DNA of 64,000 nt from Gadus chalcogrammus (GCF_026213295.1 NC_079419.1:13929027-13993026); one strand, 5' to 3'. Positions 31,269 through 64,000 are shown, counted from the first letter of the stretch. The notes: generated from the letters alone by a model not told the origin. Made by a program: numbers and translations.

Positions 31269-34155
31269 CTATTCAGGCAGGTAAGCTGAGTTGATGGAGC
31301 CCGGCTTTGCGGAGACTGGTGGGAGGTGAGGGCAGCTCTTCCTCCTGGATTTAGCCAGGACACGGTGGATGAGGCTGGGGGATCCCTGAAGAACACCACC
31401 TCCCTTCTTGGAAGGGCTGTCAAGTGCCAGGGCACGCCGAATGCTGTTCTTCCTGGACAGCTTCGGTGTTCCAAGCCCATTGCTCTCACTAAAACCCAGA
31501 GAGAAAGAGATTATGCTCTGAATACCTTGGTCAATATTTGTCTTCCTATACACCCAGTAAAAGAATCCTAGTTTCTAACCTTCCTTCGCTATAAACACAT
31601 TGCCCTTTAATATCTTGGACTTCCTCATATAAATAGTGTAAACTGATCACTTCTTCCACAGTGACTGTAATGGTATTTTATCGCTCTTGTGGATTCAACG
31701 ATGATGCTGAAAGGGCAGGTGTAGTTACCCTGGAGGGTTACAGGAGGCCGGAGTTGCCATAACAACAGGCACAGAGGCTCTCCTCAAGAGGGTGGGCGTG
31801 GCTTCCCCTGATTCCCCGTCCTGCTGAAACAAGTTCAATCATTACACCTTGAGTGAGTGATTTGTGTTTTTAAACCAAACCTCAACCAGTTCATGTTAAG
31901 TTAGCCCCACTTGTAACTCAACACTCCGATATGCGACTCCTTCTCCTGTAGGTGGCATGTGTCCCCATAAACATGTAAACGGGGACATGTGGCTTTTTAT
32001 ACTATAACATTCAACAGTGGGCTGTACATTCAGGAACACTATTCTGAACCAAGAAACCAGATACTTTTAGTGTCTACTTCGAAACACTTTTAAGAGAACT
32101 GACATCTACCATAATTACAGATCCTCAATTCGATTTATTTACAGAACGATCATTTCACAAGATAATCTAAAAGCCCTTGAATCTGTAATGAGTCACCCTC
32201 GTTTTCATGTCCAGGAAAAAGGCAGCTCGTCATCTGATCTGTGCTAGAAGAGCAGTGAAGAAACCACTACTCCAAGCTAGAGACACTCAACTAGTGGTCG
32301 TACTGTACCGGTTGACTCAGAAACAGAACGACACGTACAGGCCCACATGTGGCGACACAGGCTGATGGGAAGTAGCCCTCGTTTCCGTTGGGTAGACGTC
32401 CAAACCACCACGTTTTGTCCTCTTTGACCAAAACCTGGATGACATCACCTTGGCTCAGGTCCAGTTCTTCTGGACCTTGGGCCCTATTGTGAATGGTCAC
32501 CACCACCTGAATAGCAAATTAAAGGGCACATATTTTACCAACAGGTGTGATGTTGATTAGAAGGCACTACAGATTATACCTTAAAGTCACATCAGACATT
32601 GTGTGCATGTCCAGTCAGATGTAAAATAGACACTCTTTAATTGGTTGCCAAATAGGTCAGTTATTATCTTAACTTGTGTACCAGAAGATTATCGCACCAT
32701 TTCTCTATTAATTGTCGCGTTTTTGAAGAAAGTAGTTCAATCCGGGTCGCTTTTAACTCACTTTATTTGTTAAAGTATTTCGGTATGGTAACTATGAAGC
32801 AAAAGGGGGGTAATTGTATCTAACACACGTGGAGAAAAATACCGTAGAGCTACTTCAAGCCCCGGGGCTTAGACCCGAGGCTCTCAACGGGTCTGCCTAT
32901 GTTTCTGCCCTCAAATCCGACTCCCGCGCTGGTTAGTATCAAGTAGGCGTGGCCTGAGTTAAGTAGGCGTGGTCTATGTGACGTATTGGCTCCGCCCTCC
33001 TCGCCTGTCTAAAGGGGCTGCCATCTGTGGCTTGAGTAGTTATTGCAGCTTGTGTGTTCGATCCTGCTTCCTAGTGGCTATGTGAGGGTAATGCAGCTTG
33101 TGTGTTCGATCCTGCTTCCTAGTGGCTATGTGGGGGCAGCTTATGTGCTTAAAATACGTAACAATTGCAATTTAGGTTAAATTGTGCGAGAGCATAACAT
33201 TAATCAGTTGTTATGGCATGACTCAATAAAGGAGAGAAGCCAATCAGTTAATCAGGACAACACTAGTGAGAAGTACACTGAAGGATTAAAGATGGATTAC
33301 CCTTATATAGATCTGTTACTTACTCTGTGTCTTGACTCCTATTAGAGTGGAGGTTGGACCTAAAGACTTGGTTTCACTAGTTAAATACCTGACTCTCTTG
33401 CTGGTTAAATCTGTGTTATACTTTGCCACCTCGTCCTATAGTCTGTCCTCCCCACTATCTTGTCCTACCCACTGTCCAGTCCACTCTTGAGGTTTAGGAC
33501 CTGGACTTGACCATTAGCTGCTTTAACTTCAGTGTCCAGAACCAGATTTCAATCCATTTTAGGAATTTCCATCCATCTTGGATGGATGGAAATTCTTCAC
33601 TTTTAAAGGAAACATAACAAACGTAACGTAGCGCCTGTTTCTGAATAAACACCACAACCAAAAATGCGGTCTTACTCAGCACTCTGTACATCACTATACT
33701 TTTGTTTTCAAGCGGATACCTACTGAACTCGCCTTATCTTCATCTGCAGGTCGGAGTCTCACCCTTGATCTGCCAACTGGGGGAAAGAAATTGCTAAGCC
33801 GTGCCACACAAATAGAATAGAACCACTACTAGAACATTTGACACCACAAATGTAAATTAAACAGATTTCTATGATCAAATGCTCATACTCATGAGCATTT
33901 GAACGTGGACATTTGTTCAGATCTACATATGTTTAGATTGAACCGTACAAACAACACTGTCAATGTTAAACCAGACTTGGAAGGCTCTAGTCATCATAAT
34001 GGGTCAAACTACAGGATGGATACAACCGTTGTGTGCGGGTATATGCGTGTGCGTTGATGTGTGTTTGTGTGTGTGTGGTCTAACTCACCTTTGGGAGAGA
34101 ACACTGTGGTAAAGACCTCAAACTGCTCATCACTCTGCATGTATATTTGCTGCAT
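31269..34155 (-). CDS. vxn: Vexin-like protein; exon model includes an SH3-like domain
   Basis: Five minus-strand exons join in phase: 34089-34155, 33763-33776 (14-nt microexon), 32309-32506, 31729-31823 and 31269-31488, giving 197 aa. The N-terminus MQQIYMQSDEQFEVFTTVFS resembles recalled vexin (MHQIYSCSDENIEVFTTV), a small protein linked to neuronal differentiation. The C-terminus ending INSAYLPE resembles its NSAFEAD end, and length and position between adhfe1 and mybl1 fit. Exon 3 encodes an SH3-like fold: EELDLSQGDVIQVLVKEDKT, WWFGRLPNGNEGYFPSACV. Exon 5 has basic, Ser-rich RKNSIRRALALDS. Exon 3's donor (CCG|GTACAG) and the microexon are inferred from phase. The frame is also open upstream of the chosen Met to 34263. 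I recall no SH3 domain in vexin, so exon 3 could belong to another transcript. Confidence 0.6.
33046..33135. repeat. Tandem duplication of about 43 bp
   Basis: GCAGCTTGTGTGTTCGATCC with TGCTTCCTAGTGGCTATGTG occurs twice in direct succession with almost no change, in the vxn intron. Confidence 0.85.
33563..33595. repeat. Perfect 15-bp inverted repeat, 3-bp loop
   Basis: GAATTTCCATCCATC, then TTG, then GATGGATGGAAATTC. It would form a perfect hairpin. It lies in the vxn intron region and has no other context. Confidence 0.9.
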
Positions 34156-34263
34156 GCTGCAGTGCTGCATTGGTCTCTTGAGACTGCGGTCCAAACACTG
34201 CCGCTGTGCCTCCTTTAAATAGTCAGCTGTCGCTAATCCTGGATGGGTTCCATGCACGTGCAT

Positions 34264-35665
34264 TTATTTATTTACAAACTCACTCCGAAAAACAGGCGTG
34301 TAGCAGAAAGCAAACAGCGGAGATCCACCAACTCTAGAAACACATTAATGACCTGTAGGTTGCTAGTTCAAATCCCCATAAAATATATATTTTTGGCTTA
34401 ATTCCTGGTAGTGGGGTCTGTGGGACTATGGGGAATCATAACCCACGTCATGGGCAACTAACAAAAGGAATAGTTCTGATTAATTAAGAGTCCCGTCCAT
34501 AATGACTATGATGGACTGGATTACAAGCATTGGCATGAAACCGGTGTGCTATATCACTCTACCGCTACTCTTGGCTCCCAGTCCCTTCCAGGAGTCCCAC
34601 TGCTCAGAGGGGCAACTCTCTGCTCCCATAGGTTAAACCACTTAAAGGCATCACGATGAGAGACATTCTTAGCCCCGCCGCCTAATCTGGACACTGGTTT
34701 AGACTACTTAGCTTCACTTCTGTAAGGCATGCAAGACGAGATGTGCCAAGCAAATTCGTTCAGTCCTTCACGATAAAACCAGCCAGAACCAACCCCCCCC
34801 CCCCATGGGCTATGCCCCAGTCTGACCAGCTGCGTGCCTGGGATGGCACAACATATGATTGGCAATCCTGAGATACCCGTACTAAATCAGGCAAATAAAT
34901 TAATGAAGTTAATATCGTCATGGTTACATCCTCTGTACAGGTATGCTCTTTGTTGTGCACTGGTTCTTTGCCAGTCCTTGGCCACCCCTACTTATTGAGT
35001 ATGGACGTGCCACTAGGTCAATGGAAGGGTTATGGCATCCGTCTGGCTGAACCCTCTGGATGGGGACACACTCTTATCCTCATATTCTGTGGAGATTAAT
35101 GAGTTAATGATCTAGTAGGGTCCAGGATTCCATTCCTAAATATCAAGGAGTAGTAAAGTAGTAAATCGTCAGTCTACATCAAGCTGGTCCGTTACAGGCG
35201 GGGATGGCTCAACTTATGGCTGCTGTGATCAGTGAGAGTGGCGAGTGAGGGGAGAACGGGGACTATTCAAGCTTTATTTGGCATTGTATAAAAGTCAGAT
35301 AAACCACACCACAAAACAATTCTGATTGGTCCAGCATTTAGCTTATTAGTTTTACCCAGCCAATCCCACGCCAGGCCAAGATAGGATCTTAGTGAGAATG
35401 GATCGCAAATACTATTTTATAACCAAAGATATTCCTGAATCAAGAGGACATGTTAAAAGGACCTTTGCAATTATTTCAATAAACATAAAAACATTTAAGA
35501 CAAGGAGGTAGGCATTTTCCTCAATGTAGAAGATTGAGTGTGTTTCAGTGTTTCATTTAATTAATTCAATAATAATTAAAACAAAAAGCCTAGAAAGACT
35601 GGATCGGGAGGTGGTGGAGTGCGTGTGTTCATCCGTCTCGTCAAGAGTTGGGTTAGGACCCAGAC
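34264..35665. other. Intergenic region between vxn and adhfe1
   Basis: No exon is supported. Fragments such as GGTTGCTAGTTCAAATCCCC near 34361 look like B-box pieces of tRNA-derived SINEs. The vxn promoter should lie in the left part. Confidence 0.45.
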
Positions 35666-41279
<5,614 letters not shown>

Positions 41280-41682
41280 TGCTGTCGAGGGTCGAAGGAT
41301 TGGGATATGTTTTCCTGCGGTTTCGGCGATCTTTAACTTCGGTACGGCGCTGCGGTTCTACGTCTTTGGTTCCCTCCTCCCACCAACAGCACGGAACATG
41401 TGGGGTAGAGTTCACGCTAGACGGCCAGGAGTAAAGACCCTCCTCTCAGCACGCACGCGCACACACTCACACACAGCGTCTTTTGTTGTTGTTTTTTTAC
41501 ATTTATTGGTTTAAGATAAAGATGAACGGATTATTTTTTATACTTTTGAAAAAATAATTTTGATTAAATACCGGGGCAATGGGTTAGGTTCTGTGTTTGA
41601 ATTGTATACTGTCAACTGCTATTGCAAATTCTGCGGGTGACTGAAGCTTCTTTTTTTAAGACAATGACCTTACCACCAAAGG

Positions 41683-41804
<122 letters not shown>

Positions 41805-42034
41805 GAATCAGATCTAACTTGATCTTTGCCCTTTGCATTGGATTCCGAATGCAGCTACTGGCTTCGGGTCTGGTAAAGGTTGCGCTGTCGTCTTGATGAT
41901 GCAGAGGTGATCTTGTCGCCATGGTCATCTGGAGACCGGGCTAGCCCTCTCCTTCCGGTGACCCCTCAACACACAAACACACACCAGCCGTCGCTTTGGG
42001 GAGCAAACTTCCTGCTGATGTGGATGAAAATGCA

Positions 42035-42150
42035 GTGGCTGGGGTGTTCCAGTCTGAGCCAAAAGGTACTGGGTTTGATCCCCAACGATCCCCAGTCTAT
42101 TTGACGTCCTTGAGCAAGATGCCTAAACCCTACCTGCTCCTTGACCTGTA
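42035..42150 (+). mobile_element. tRNA-SINE fragment
   Basis: TACTGGGTTTGATCCCCAACG (B-box like) is followed by CCTTGAGCAAGATGCCTAAACCCTACCTGCTCC, the same body as the SINE pieces at 16000 and 58820. Confidence 0.65.
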
Positions 42151-42224
42151 TCCAAAAAGTAATCCCTGTGAATCCCTGACATCAAGGAAATTAAGTGACA
42201 TAATTTCTGTGATGTCACTTCAGT

Positions 42225-42375
42225 AGAGTCACCTCCATGAAGTCACCTCCATGGGCTCACCTTCATGATGTCACCTCCTTGATGTCACATTCCCGATAGC
42301 ACCTCCATGATGTCCCCAACATGGTGTCACCTTCATGATGTCCCCTCCATGACGTCATCTCCACAGTGTCACCAT
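42225..42375. repeat. Degenerate short tandem repeat (TCACCTCCATGATG)n
   Basis: About nine diverged 14-18-bp units such as TCACCTCCATGA, TCACCTTCATGATG and TCCCCTCCATGACG. Confidence 0.8.
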
Positions 42376-42714
42376 AATGCTCTTGGGATACACAACGGCG
42401 TAGAGTTCCATCGTTACACTCCTTCTATTCTGAGGTCCTCATCAGCTAAACAACCCTGTGACAACTTTTCCAAATGTGAAAAAGGTTTGGATCTCAGTAT
42501 GTCCCACTAGCTGATTACTATTGTCCACTAATTGGCATCTCAGTGAGCTGTCCCTATAGCTTGTCTAGCTCGCCATGATAATTTGAGTGGCCTATCCATG
42601 GCAGAACAGAGCCTTGCCACTTGAACTTTCTGAGTGAACTTGGAATAATTAGGAAGCATCTACAGTCTATTAGTTTCCCAGTATAGAGTTCCTGTCTGGC
42701 AGCAACGTCTGTCC

Positions 42715-42751
42715 TTGCTGCATGAGTCATAACCAGTGACTCATGCAGCAA
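42715..42751. repeat. Perfect 15-bp inverted repeat containing TGAGTCA
   Basis: TTGCTGCATGAGTCA, 7-bp loop TAACCAG, TGACTCATGCAGCAA. Each arm holds an AP-1 heptamer next to TGCATG. It lies about 1.7 kb upstream of crh. Regulatory use is only a possibility. Confidence 0.85.
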
Positions 42752-43129
42752 TAACCATACACTGGAATATACAAATGACTATATTATTGTGTACACACAC
42801 TATTGAACATTATGTAAACACTCATACATATTTGCAATTGCTATTGTTTTTTAAACTGGCTCATTCCTGTGTCTTTAGTTTATTCTATTTGCTCATTAGG
42901 GGAAACAGAGGACGACTAGTTCCTGTGTGACATCCATTCTAATTGAATGCAACCAGCCAATGGGAGAGCCGTATGGACATGCTGTCATCATCAGTCAATG
43001 ATTAAAGGTCAGAGAGAGACGTGGATGACGGAGCAGCCAGCACAACAAGCACCAAACTATTTGTCTTGTTACTTTTGAGACGCCAGCTTTTATCTGATTC
43101 AACTGGTGTTCTGTTCTGGAAAGATTGGG

Positions 43130-43440
43130 AGCCTCTCTGCGTTACCATAGTTGACTATTGTTGGAAACTGGGAGCTGCCCAGTACAACCACAGTCCTTCA
43201 CTGGTTGTCATTGGGAGTTGCCCTGGACAAACATAGTCTTCTGCTGGTGGGCAGTGAATGTTGCCCAGTGTGACCGTAGTGTAATACTCTTGGACACTAG
43301 GAGCTGCCCTGTTCAACCAGTTTTCTACTGGTGGACGGAGCTGCCCAGTTTAACCATAGTATACTACCAGTGGAAACTAGACCTACAAAGTACAACCAAT
43401 ATTCTGCTGGTGGACACTGAGAGCTTCCCAGTCGGTCGTA
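43130..43440. repeat. Degenerate minisatellite, about 55-bp unit
   Basis: Diverged copies of ACTGGTGGACACTGGGAGCTGCCCAG followed by TACAACCATAGTCTTCT. The same unit in reverse orientation lies at 49975-50075 in a trim55 intron. Confidence 0.7.
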
Positions 43441-44055
43441 TAGGAGCCATATTGTATTCTTGATTTTAGTTCCTCATTGTTGGTGTATCTGTTTGTGTGT
43501 TGTTGAAATGTTTATTTGAGTGTTATTTGTTCTCCAGATGAAATGTCATGGATTCTGTGTTGGTTTGGCTTTAGAAGGTCACTGTTCTTCGGAGGTTTCA
43601 GCTCATGTTTAGAAACGCTGTCTTCACAAACTCGCTGTCCTCCAAAAAAATACTAGTTGAAAAAAAAGTATGAAATAAAAAGGATAATATAAATATAATA
43701 CTTTAAAAAAAAATAGGGATGATAATGGTGTTTAAAAAGCATATCACTTGGAATAGATTGAATATATTTCCAAATGTTATATTTAAATAACAGCTACCAT
43801 TTTCCATCTGAGAAGTTATTGTTTATTCGGTGCAGGACTATTGTCGTTATTACTGGGCCGATAATTGGATATTATAGTTTCAATTAGATATTCTATGTGT
43901 ATATTGGACAATACCAGAACAGCCCATGAACTGACACTGAAAATTGGCTAATAATAGAAGGAATCCATACATTGGACATTTGAATTCAGGTCCTGCAAGG
44001 TCTACGTTAGCACTTGCGTAGGCACCCTCGTTGTTGATGAGACGGAACCGAAGTC

Positions 44056-44066
44056 TATATAAATAA
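44056..44066 (+). promoter_or_regulatory. Probable crh TATA box
   Basis: CTATATAAATAAACAAAAGC lies about 30 bp before a likely first exon. That exon ends at a donor CCTTAG|GTAACC (44133-44134), followed by the acceptor before the crh coding exon at 44408. This gives the two-exon plan with a 5' UTR intron known for CRH genes. Confidence 0.6.
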
Positions 44067-44409
44067 ACAAAAGCGACCGGTTGTATTAAATACTCCACCT
44101 CAATATTAGAAGGAAGCGGTGTGCAGTTCACCTTAGGTAACCAAACTTCTGTGTATGAATGGATGGATCGATTCGTATTTTTTATCTAAATAATCAGATA
44201 GGCTATCTTTATTTTGCACAGTAGCCTTCAATTTCAAGATACCAGACCATTAGTTGCATTCTCTAATTGATGCATTGCGCAATTTATTTTTTAAATATAA
44301 AACATAAAAAATACACTTTTGGCAATCCAAATCCACAAGGCATATTCAAACGTGTAGGCCTATTTCTCTCGTGGTTGGTAACTTCCAAACTCCGTCTCCG
44401 TCTGCAGAG

Positions 44410-44871
44410 ATGAATCTCATGATGGTTTGTGCCGTGGCTCTTTTGGGAGCTTGCCAGCCCGCTTATGAGTGCAGAGCCATAGAGAGCCGGACCGGATCCC
44501 GCCTGTCGGACAGGCTTCAGCACCTGCCGCTGCCCATCCTCCTCCGGCTCGGTGAGCAGTACTCCATCCAGCTGGACAATTCCAAACAAGACCCCTCTCC
44601 GGTCAGGTCGGACCTGTGGTCACACGGCCCGTCCCCAGCCGCAACAGTCAACCGCGCCCTGCAGCTGCAGCTCACCCAGCGAAAGGTCGCTAGCTCCGAA
44701 GGGCAGCAGGAGGAAGATTCCGCGGAGAAAGAAAAGCGCTCCGACGATCCACCCATTTCCCTGGACCTGACTTTCCACCTGCTCCGAGAAGTTCTGGAGA
44801 TGGCTCGGGCGGAACAGCTCGCCCAGCAGGCCAATGATAACCGCAAAATGATGGACATATTTGGCAAATGA
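44410..44871 (+). CDS. crh: Corticotropin-releasing hormone precursor
   Basis: The secreted prepropeptide (153 aa) whose processed hormone drives pituitary ACTH release through CRH receptors. The whole coding region is in one exon after CCGTCTGCAG at 44407, starting two bases later at ATG. The N-terminus MNLMMVCAVALLGACQPAYE is a signal peptide. A dibasic KR precedes the mature 41-residue peptide, which begins SDDPPISLDLTFHLLREVLE and ends MMDIF. The terminal GK is the amidation signal. The mature peptide is nearly the vertebrate consensus (SEEPPISLDLTF), with DD for EE. A polyadenylation AATAAA lies at 45109. Teleosts often have two crh copies. The REVLEMARAEQ block suggests the more conserved, crhb-like paralogue, but I cannot settle this. 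Confidence 0.97.
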   Translation: MNLMMVCAVALLGACQPAYECRAIESRTGSRLSDRLQHLPLPILLRLGEQYSIQLDNSKQDPSPVRSDLWSHGPSPAATVNRALQLQLTQRKVASSEGQQEEDSAEKEKRSDDPPISLDLTFHLLREVLEMARAEQLAQQANDNRKMMDIFGK

Positions 44872-45464
44872 GCTTTGGAAGAACCAACCCATTTTTTTTC
44901 TTTTCGTAAGACACGTGTTAAATTATTGTATTGTTTTTGTTTTGATGCATACCACAACTAACTGGTCCTTTCATTTGTCGGGTTTGTAAAAAATGTGTTA
45001 TAGGATCTTGTCCCTGGTGGCTTCCTAACTATTGCAACTATTTTAAAAGCCTTAATTCTGCCTTTGAATCACGCATAATGCATTTGTTATGGTCATTTTG
45101 TTCCATCGAAATAAATATTTCCTTCTAAAACACATGCTAACAAGTTTTGTTAGACAATATTATGGGAGCATCCATCTAAAATGTTAAAGAAGCTCAGGCT
45201 ATATATCTTATTTGTAATAAAATATTTCTCAATGTTCATTGCTGATTCACGTGTCGCCTCGGTTATTGAAAGCCAGTGTATTCTACCAGTCATTTACGCA
45301 ATCTTTACGCACGGACGCGTTCAATTACGCACCTATCTCCCCTTGTACAATTATGGAAATAGATTCACAGACGTGATGAAGGCTACAGTGTTGGATTTCA
45401 ACGGACATAAGCACGAGATAAGTCTCGGTGTGTCCATTGAGCCGAGTTGGAGGGAAGAATGGTT
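44872..45464. other. crh 3' UTR and crh-trim55 gap
   Basis: CGAAATAAATATTTCC near 45107 probably ends crh. The rest, including the ORF at 45181-45474, has no gene support. The genes converge here, trim55 ending at 45465 on the other strand. Confidence 0.55.
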
Positions 45465-52955
<7,491 letters not shown>

Positions 52956-54281
52956 TCAGGTGTAGGTGTCCGCATACCTGCGGTTTCCATCGCCAATCAG
53001 CTGAGTCTTCTCGCTGGCTCCGCTGCTGGGCTGCTGCACCACCGGAGCATCTCCGCCTTCTACAACCACAGGAAGTATGGTTTACCACAGGAGGAAATAC
53101 TTCCTGGTGAAGCGGCCCTCTGAAAACCCATTTCCTGGTTCTGCTCACCGTTGTCATGGCCAACCTCCTCCTCCAGGTCGTCTGGGGAGACGTATGCGTC
53201 TGACTCCGCCCCCTCCCCGGGCGGCGTGGGCTTCAGTCTGCCACAGCAGCAGTTACAGCAGCAGCACAGACAGCAGCAGCAGTAGAAGCCGGTCAGCACC
53301 CCACACACAGCAAACAGACCCTGGAGAGACAGAGGAGTCAGGACCCAAAAAACGCAATTTCAGTGTGTCAACCCCCGCACACACAGAACACTAAGAGTTC
53401 ACTAATCACTCTCATGTGCTCAGAGCGTGTGCATTATCAGGCTGGACACAACTCTGGATCGCGACCCATTTTAGGTACCTCCCGACCCGGAGTTCAAGAA
53501 ATACTGCTCTACTGATCGACACTGGGAGCTGCACACACACCTTGGCCCACCAGGTGGAGAGCATGAAGTAGGTGTTGACGTTCTCCTCCCCAAATTGCTG
53601 GGCGACGTAGAGGCCCAGGGAGCCATAGCTGTCGTAAATGTTCCTCTTGGTGAGGTCCGACAGCACTGAGTGGGCTCCGTTCAGCTCCTTGAACTTATCT
53701 GCCGCCTCTGGGTTGTCCGGGTTCTTGTCCGGGTGGTACCGCAGGGCTAGCTTCCTGAAGATCCAAACAACACTGTGTGTGTGTGTGTGTGTGTGTGTGC
53801 TTCTTTGTGATACCAAACAGGGTTCCAGGGTTCCTTTTTTTGCCCTTTAGATGGCTTAGGGTTGGGTCGCCAAAGGTCTCCTGTGAAGCCATTTGAGACC
53901 TAGCAGTGATTAAGGACTAAACAAATCAAATGTACTTGGACTTCAGTCCCCTTTTCTCCCTCCACCATTCTGCCTCTTTCTGTCTCTTCTCATCCCTCCA
54001 TCATTCCGTCAGTCTCTATGTTACTTCTCGCTCCCTCTGCCGTACCACAGTACTTGCATGATGTCTGTGGGTGTTAGCACCAGACACAGTTCATACAATA
54101 ACCCCTGATGTTGGAGTGTTAGAGGGACACCGGCAGACAGTCCTTCTCTCAACCCTCGGTTTAAACAGGCCTACCTGTAAGACTTCTTGATTTCTTCATG
54201 GCTACAGCTCTTCTCCAGACCAAGGACGAGGTACAGGGACTCCCCGGAGGTGGACAGTGTTCGCTGCCGGCTCTCGGACAT
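52956..54281 (-). CDS. dnajc5b: Cysteine-string protein DNAJC5B, complete, 4 exons
   Basis: A DnaJ co-chaperone of Hsc70 anchored to membranes by palmitoylated cysteines. Minus-strand exons: 54175-54281, 53541-53754, 53149-53320 and 52956-53059. Phases join, giving 198 aa (human 199). The J domain (residues about 15-80) has the HPD triad in [21 protein letters not shown] short linker ends [12 protein letters not shown]. The cysteine string [16 protein letters not shown] has 11 Cys in 13 residues. The acidic tail [11 protein letters not shown] and QLIGDG end the protein. The paralogue is chosen by synteny next to TRIM55 and PDE7A; sequence alone would also allow DNAJC5. Confidence 0.95.
53773..53799. 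repeat. Short (TG)n in dnajc5b intron 1
   Basis: About 13 TG units, 20 bp upstream (coding strand) of exon 2, where it reads (CA)n. Confidence 0.95.
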
Positions 54282-56138
54282 CCTGACACCATTACCTGCT
54301 GCTTGAGGTCACAGGAGGGTGGGGGGGGGAGGGAGTAACAATACATACCATAAATAACAAACTCAACTCTTTATGGAAAAATATGGTACATACCTGCCGC
54401 TGCTCCTGAACGTTTCCGGGCCAAGAAGTGTTTGTTGGTCCTTCGGTGGGTCCAGACAGACGGGTCAGTCGAAGTAATGAGTAATGGAGAAGCTCTGTCC
54501 AGCATCAAAGATTCATCGGCAGGCTGCTTCAGGTATCCTCGGCAACCAATGGGCACGCGGGTCGCCTCGTATCGGCAAGGCTTGATCGGGTTTCAGACGA
54601 GCTGGTCGGGCAGGCGATTCCCATAGCAACCTGTGGAGCGGGGCAAGTTGGAGATGGGGGCTGAGTCCCCGCCCATGACCTGTCAATCAAGGACATGTAG
54701 GCTGTATATATTTTTTATATTTATGATACAATTGGATACATAAAATCGACATAGTAAAGTCGTAATACCAGTAAAGGATACAGTATTTATGCCAAAAGTT
54801 ATTGCAAGGTACTTAATTTTTAATATTTACAAAATCCTAATATTTTACACTAGCCAAAAGAACCAGAGGCAAGCAGAAGGTTTTCTTACTTATCTTTTAG
54901 ATGGAACGAGTTAAACCATCCACATTAGGAAAGCGGCGCAAGTATGGGTCTCTAAAACGGTATTAAAAAAAGCTGTTTCAACTGACGACCTGAGGATGTC
55001 ACCAAATTCACATGTCTGACTTCGATACATTCTTCCTAGAGGAGGCTCGAGCGAGCAAGTTACAGGCTAAGTGCTCGTTTAATATGAATATGTAATAGGT
55101 TTTAGAATATTGGCATCAAAATGTGTCTCTCTAAGAAAGTGTATCATGCCCTTACTAATAATAACCCTAATCCCATTCAGCCAACAGGGTTGAAAGCTCC
55201 AGCTCCGACACGTGAAGCAATTGGTTCACTTTATTATTGTTATTGTAATAATTATTTTTATCTATTTCCGGCATTGGGGCCGAAATCTGTGAAAACCGTA
55301 TGGAGTTTGGTTTAATTATAGGCTAATTGATGAATATTGAAATAAAAAAACATGAAAACGCATTGGAGAAGATGCCCAGTGAAGCCCTCGTCCAATAGAT
55401 GTAGGCGTTTTAAATGCACAACCCTTGATTAACCAATCATAGGAAACCTTTTACGGTTCGGTCTAAAATGATTGGAGTTTGAAGGAGCGAGAGGTCCGTC
55501 ATCGCGCCATCGTTGAAATGTTTGGGGAAGACAGCTAACAGTCGGTGAGAGATAAGGAAGGGACTGAGTTATGAACGCTATGATCGTAGTTCGACCTTGT
55601 TTTCTTCGGTGAATGGTTCAACTAATACCGTGCGTTCAAGCTCAATGGAAAATCATGTTACAACTGCGACGTTTTTCTGTTCCAGGCTTTGCCGCTGTTC
55701 ATCCGAGCGATGAGATGTCAACGGACTGGGTCCATGCTCTTATCTTTGGCTTCTACGATTCCAAAATCCGAACCGTTTAGGAATATTTTGAATTGTATTG
55801 CAACCGTATTTCATTGTGATTAGTAAAGTCACGACTGTTTCTGGAGCAGAGGTAACGTCAGGCCTATATGTTTGACGGCTTTCTGCAATATGAGGAAGCA
55901 ATTGGTCGAGTTCCCTCTGTGATGCTATCGAAATCTTAAAAGATAATTGCCACACATTTTGGACCAAATATGTAAAAGCTATGGCCCGTGGGAAACACAA
56001 AATGATCGAAGAAACATCCGTGTCAATATCGCCTTGAACGAACTCGAAATCCTGCGCTTTCTCTGCGAAAACTTCTGCCTGAGTTCATGGTGCATCGGTT
56101 ACATCTCGATCGGATTTTAACCCGGCGTTGACTGTTCA
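54282..56138. other. Divergent intergenic region, dnajc5b and pde7a promoters
   Basis: The two genes point away from each other. No exon is visible. The dnajc5b 5' UTR may include an upstream exon near 54400-54560, since an acceptor-like site precedes the ATG, but this is unproven. The right end carries the pde7a 5' UTR. Confidence 0.45.

Positions 56139-64000
<7,862 letters not shown>

Noticed and set aside
43021..43463. ORFs of 71 and 101 codons
   Set aside because: They are translations of a degenerate 55-bp minisatellite.

Overview
The window is nuclear DNA of a ray-finned fish. The evidence is split genes with consensus GT/AG junctions, teleost-type transposon ends (hAT, piggyBac-like, Harbinger-like, fish LINE tails, tRNA-derived SINEs) and a very high load of long TG/CA dinucleotide arrays, often 100-170 bp. 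That microsatellite load is reminiscent of codfishes (inference only).

Layout, left to right. (1) 1-4.3 kb, minus strand: an antigen-receptor cluster with T-cell receptor gamma-like features. It has a leader exon, a V segment with a 23-type RSS, a J segment with a 12-type RSS, part of a C1-set constant domain, a connecting-peptide exon and a transmembrane exon carrying a Lys. It looks damaged: a LINE tail sits in the V segment and the first half of the constant domain is not visible. (2) 4.5-11.7 kb: TG arrays, LINE remains and a TTAA-flanked DNA transposon. (3) 11.7-17 kb: vcpip1 (+). (4) 19.5-26.8 kb: mybl1 (+). (5) 31.3-34.2 kb, minus: a vexin-like gene (vxn) whose exon model includes an SH3-like exon. 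(6) 35.7-41.3 kb, minus: adhfe1, 14 exons. (7) 44.1-45.1 kb: crh (+). (8) 45.5-51.7 kb, minus: trim55. (9) 53.0-54.3 kb, minus: dnajc5b. (10) 56.1 kb to the window end: pde7a (+), cut off inside the catalytic domain.

The order pde7a-dnajc5b-trim55-crh-adhfe1-vxn-mybl1-vcpip1 is the human 8q13 order as I recall it, without RRS1. The neighbours are therefore an ancient syntenic block, not a co-regulated operon. All exon coordinates were read by eye from splice consensus, reading phase and recalled family similarity. For adhfe1, trim55, dnajc5b and vcpip1 the phases join without a break and the predicted lengths (466, 461, 198 and 1168 aa) suit the families. The mybl1 and vxn models are more tentative in places.
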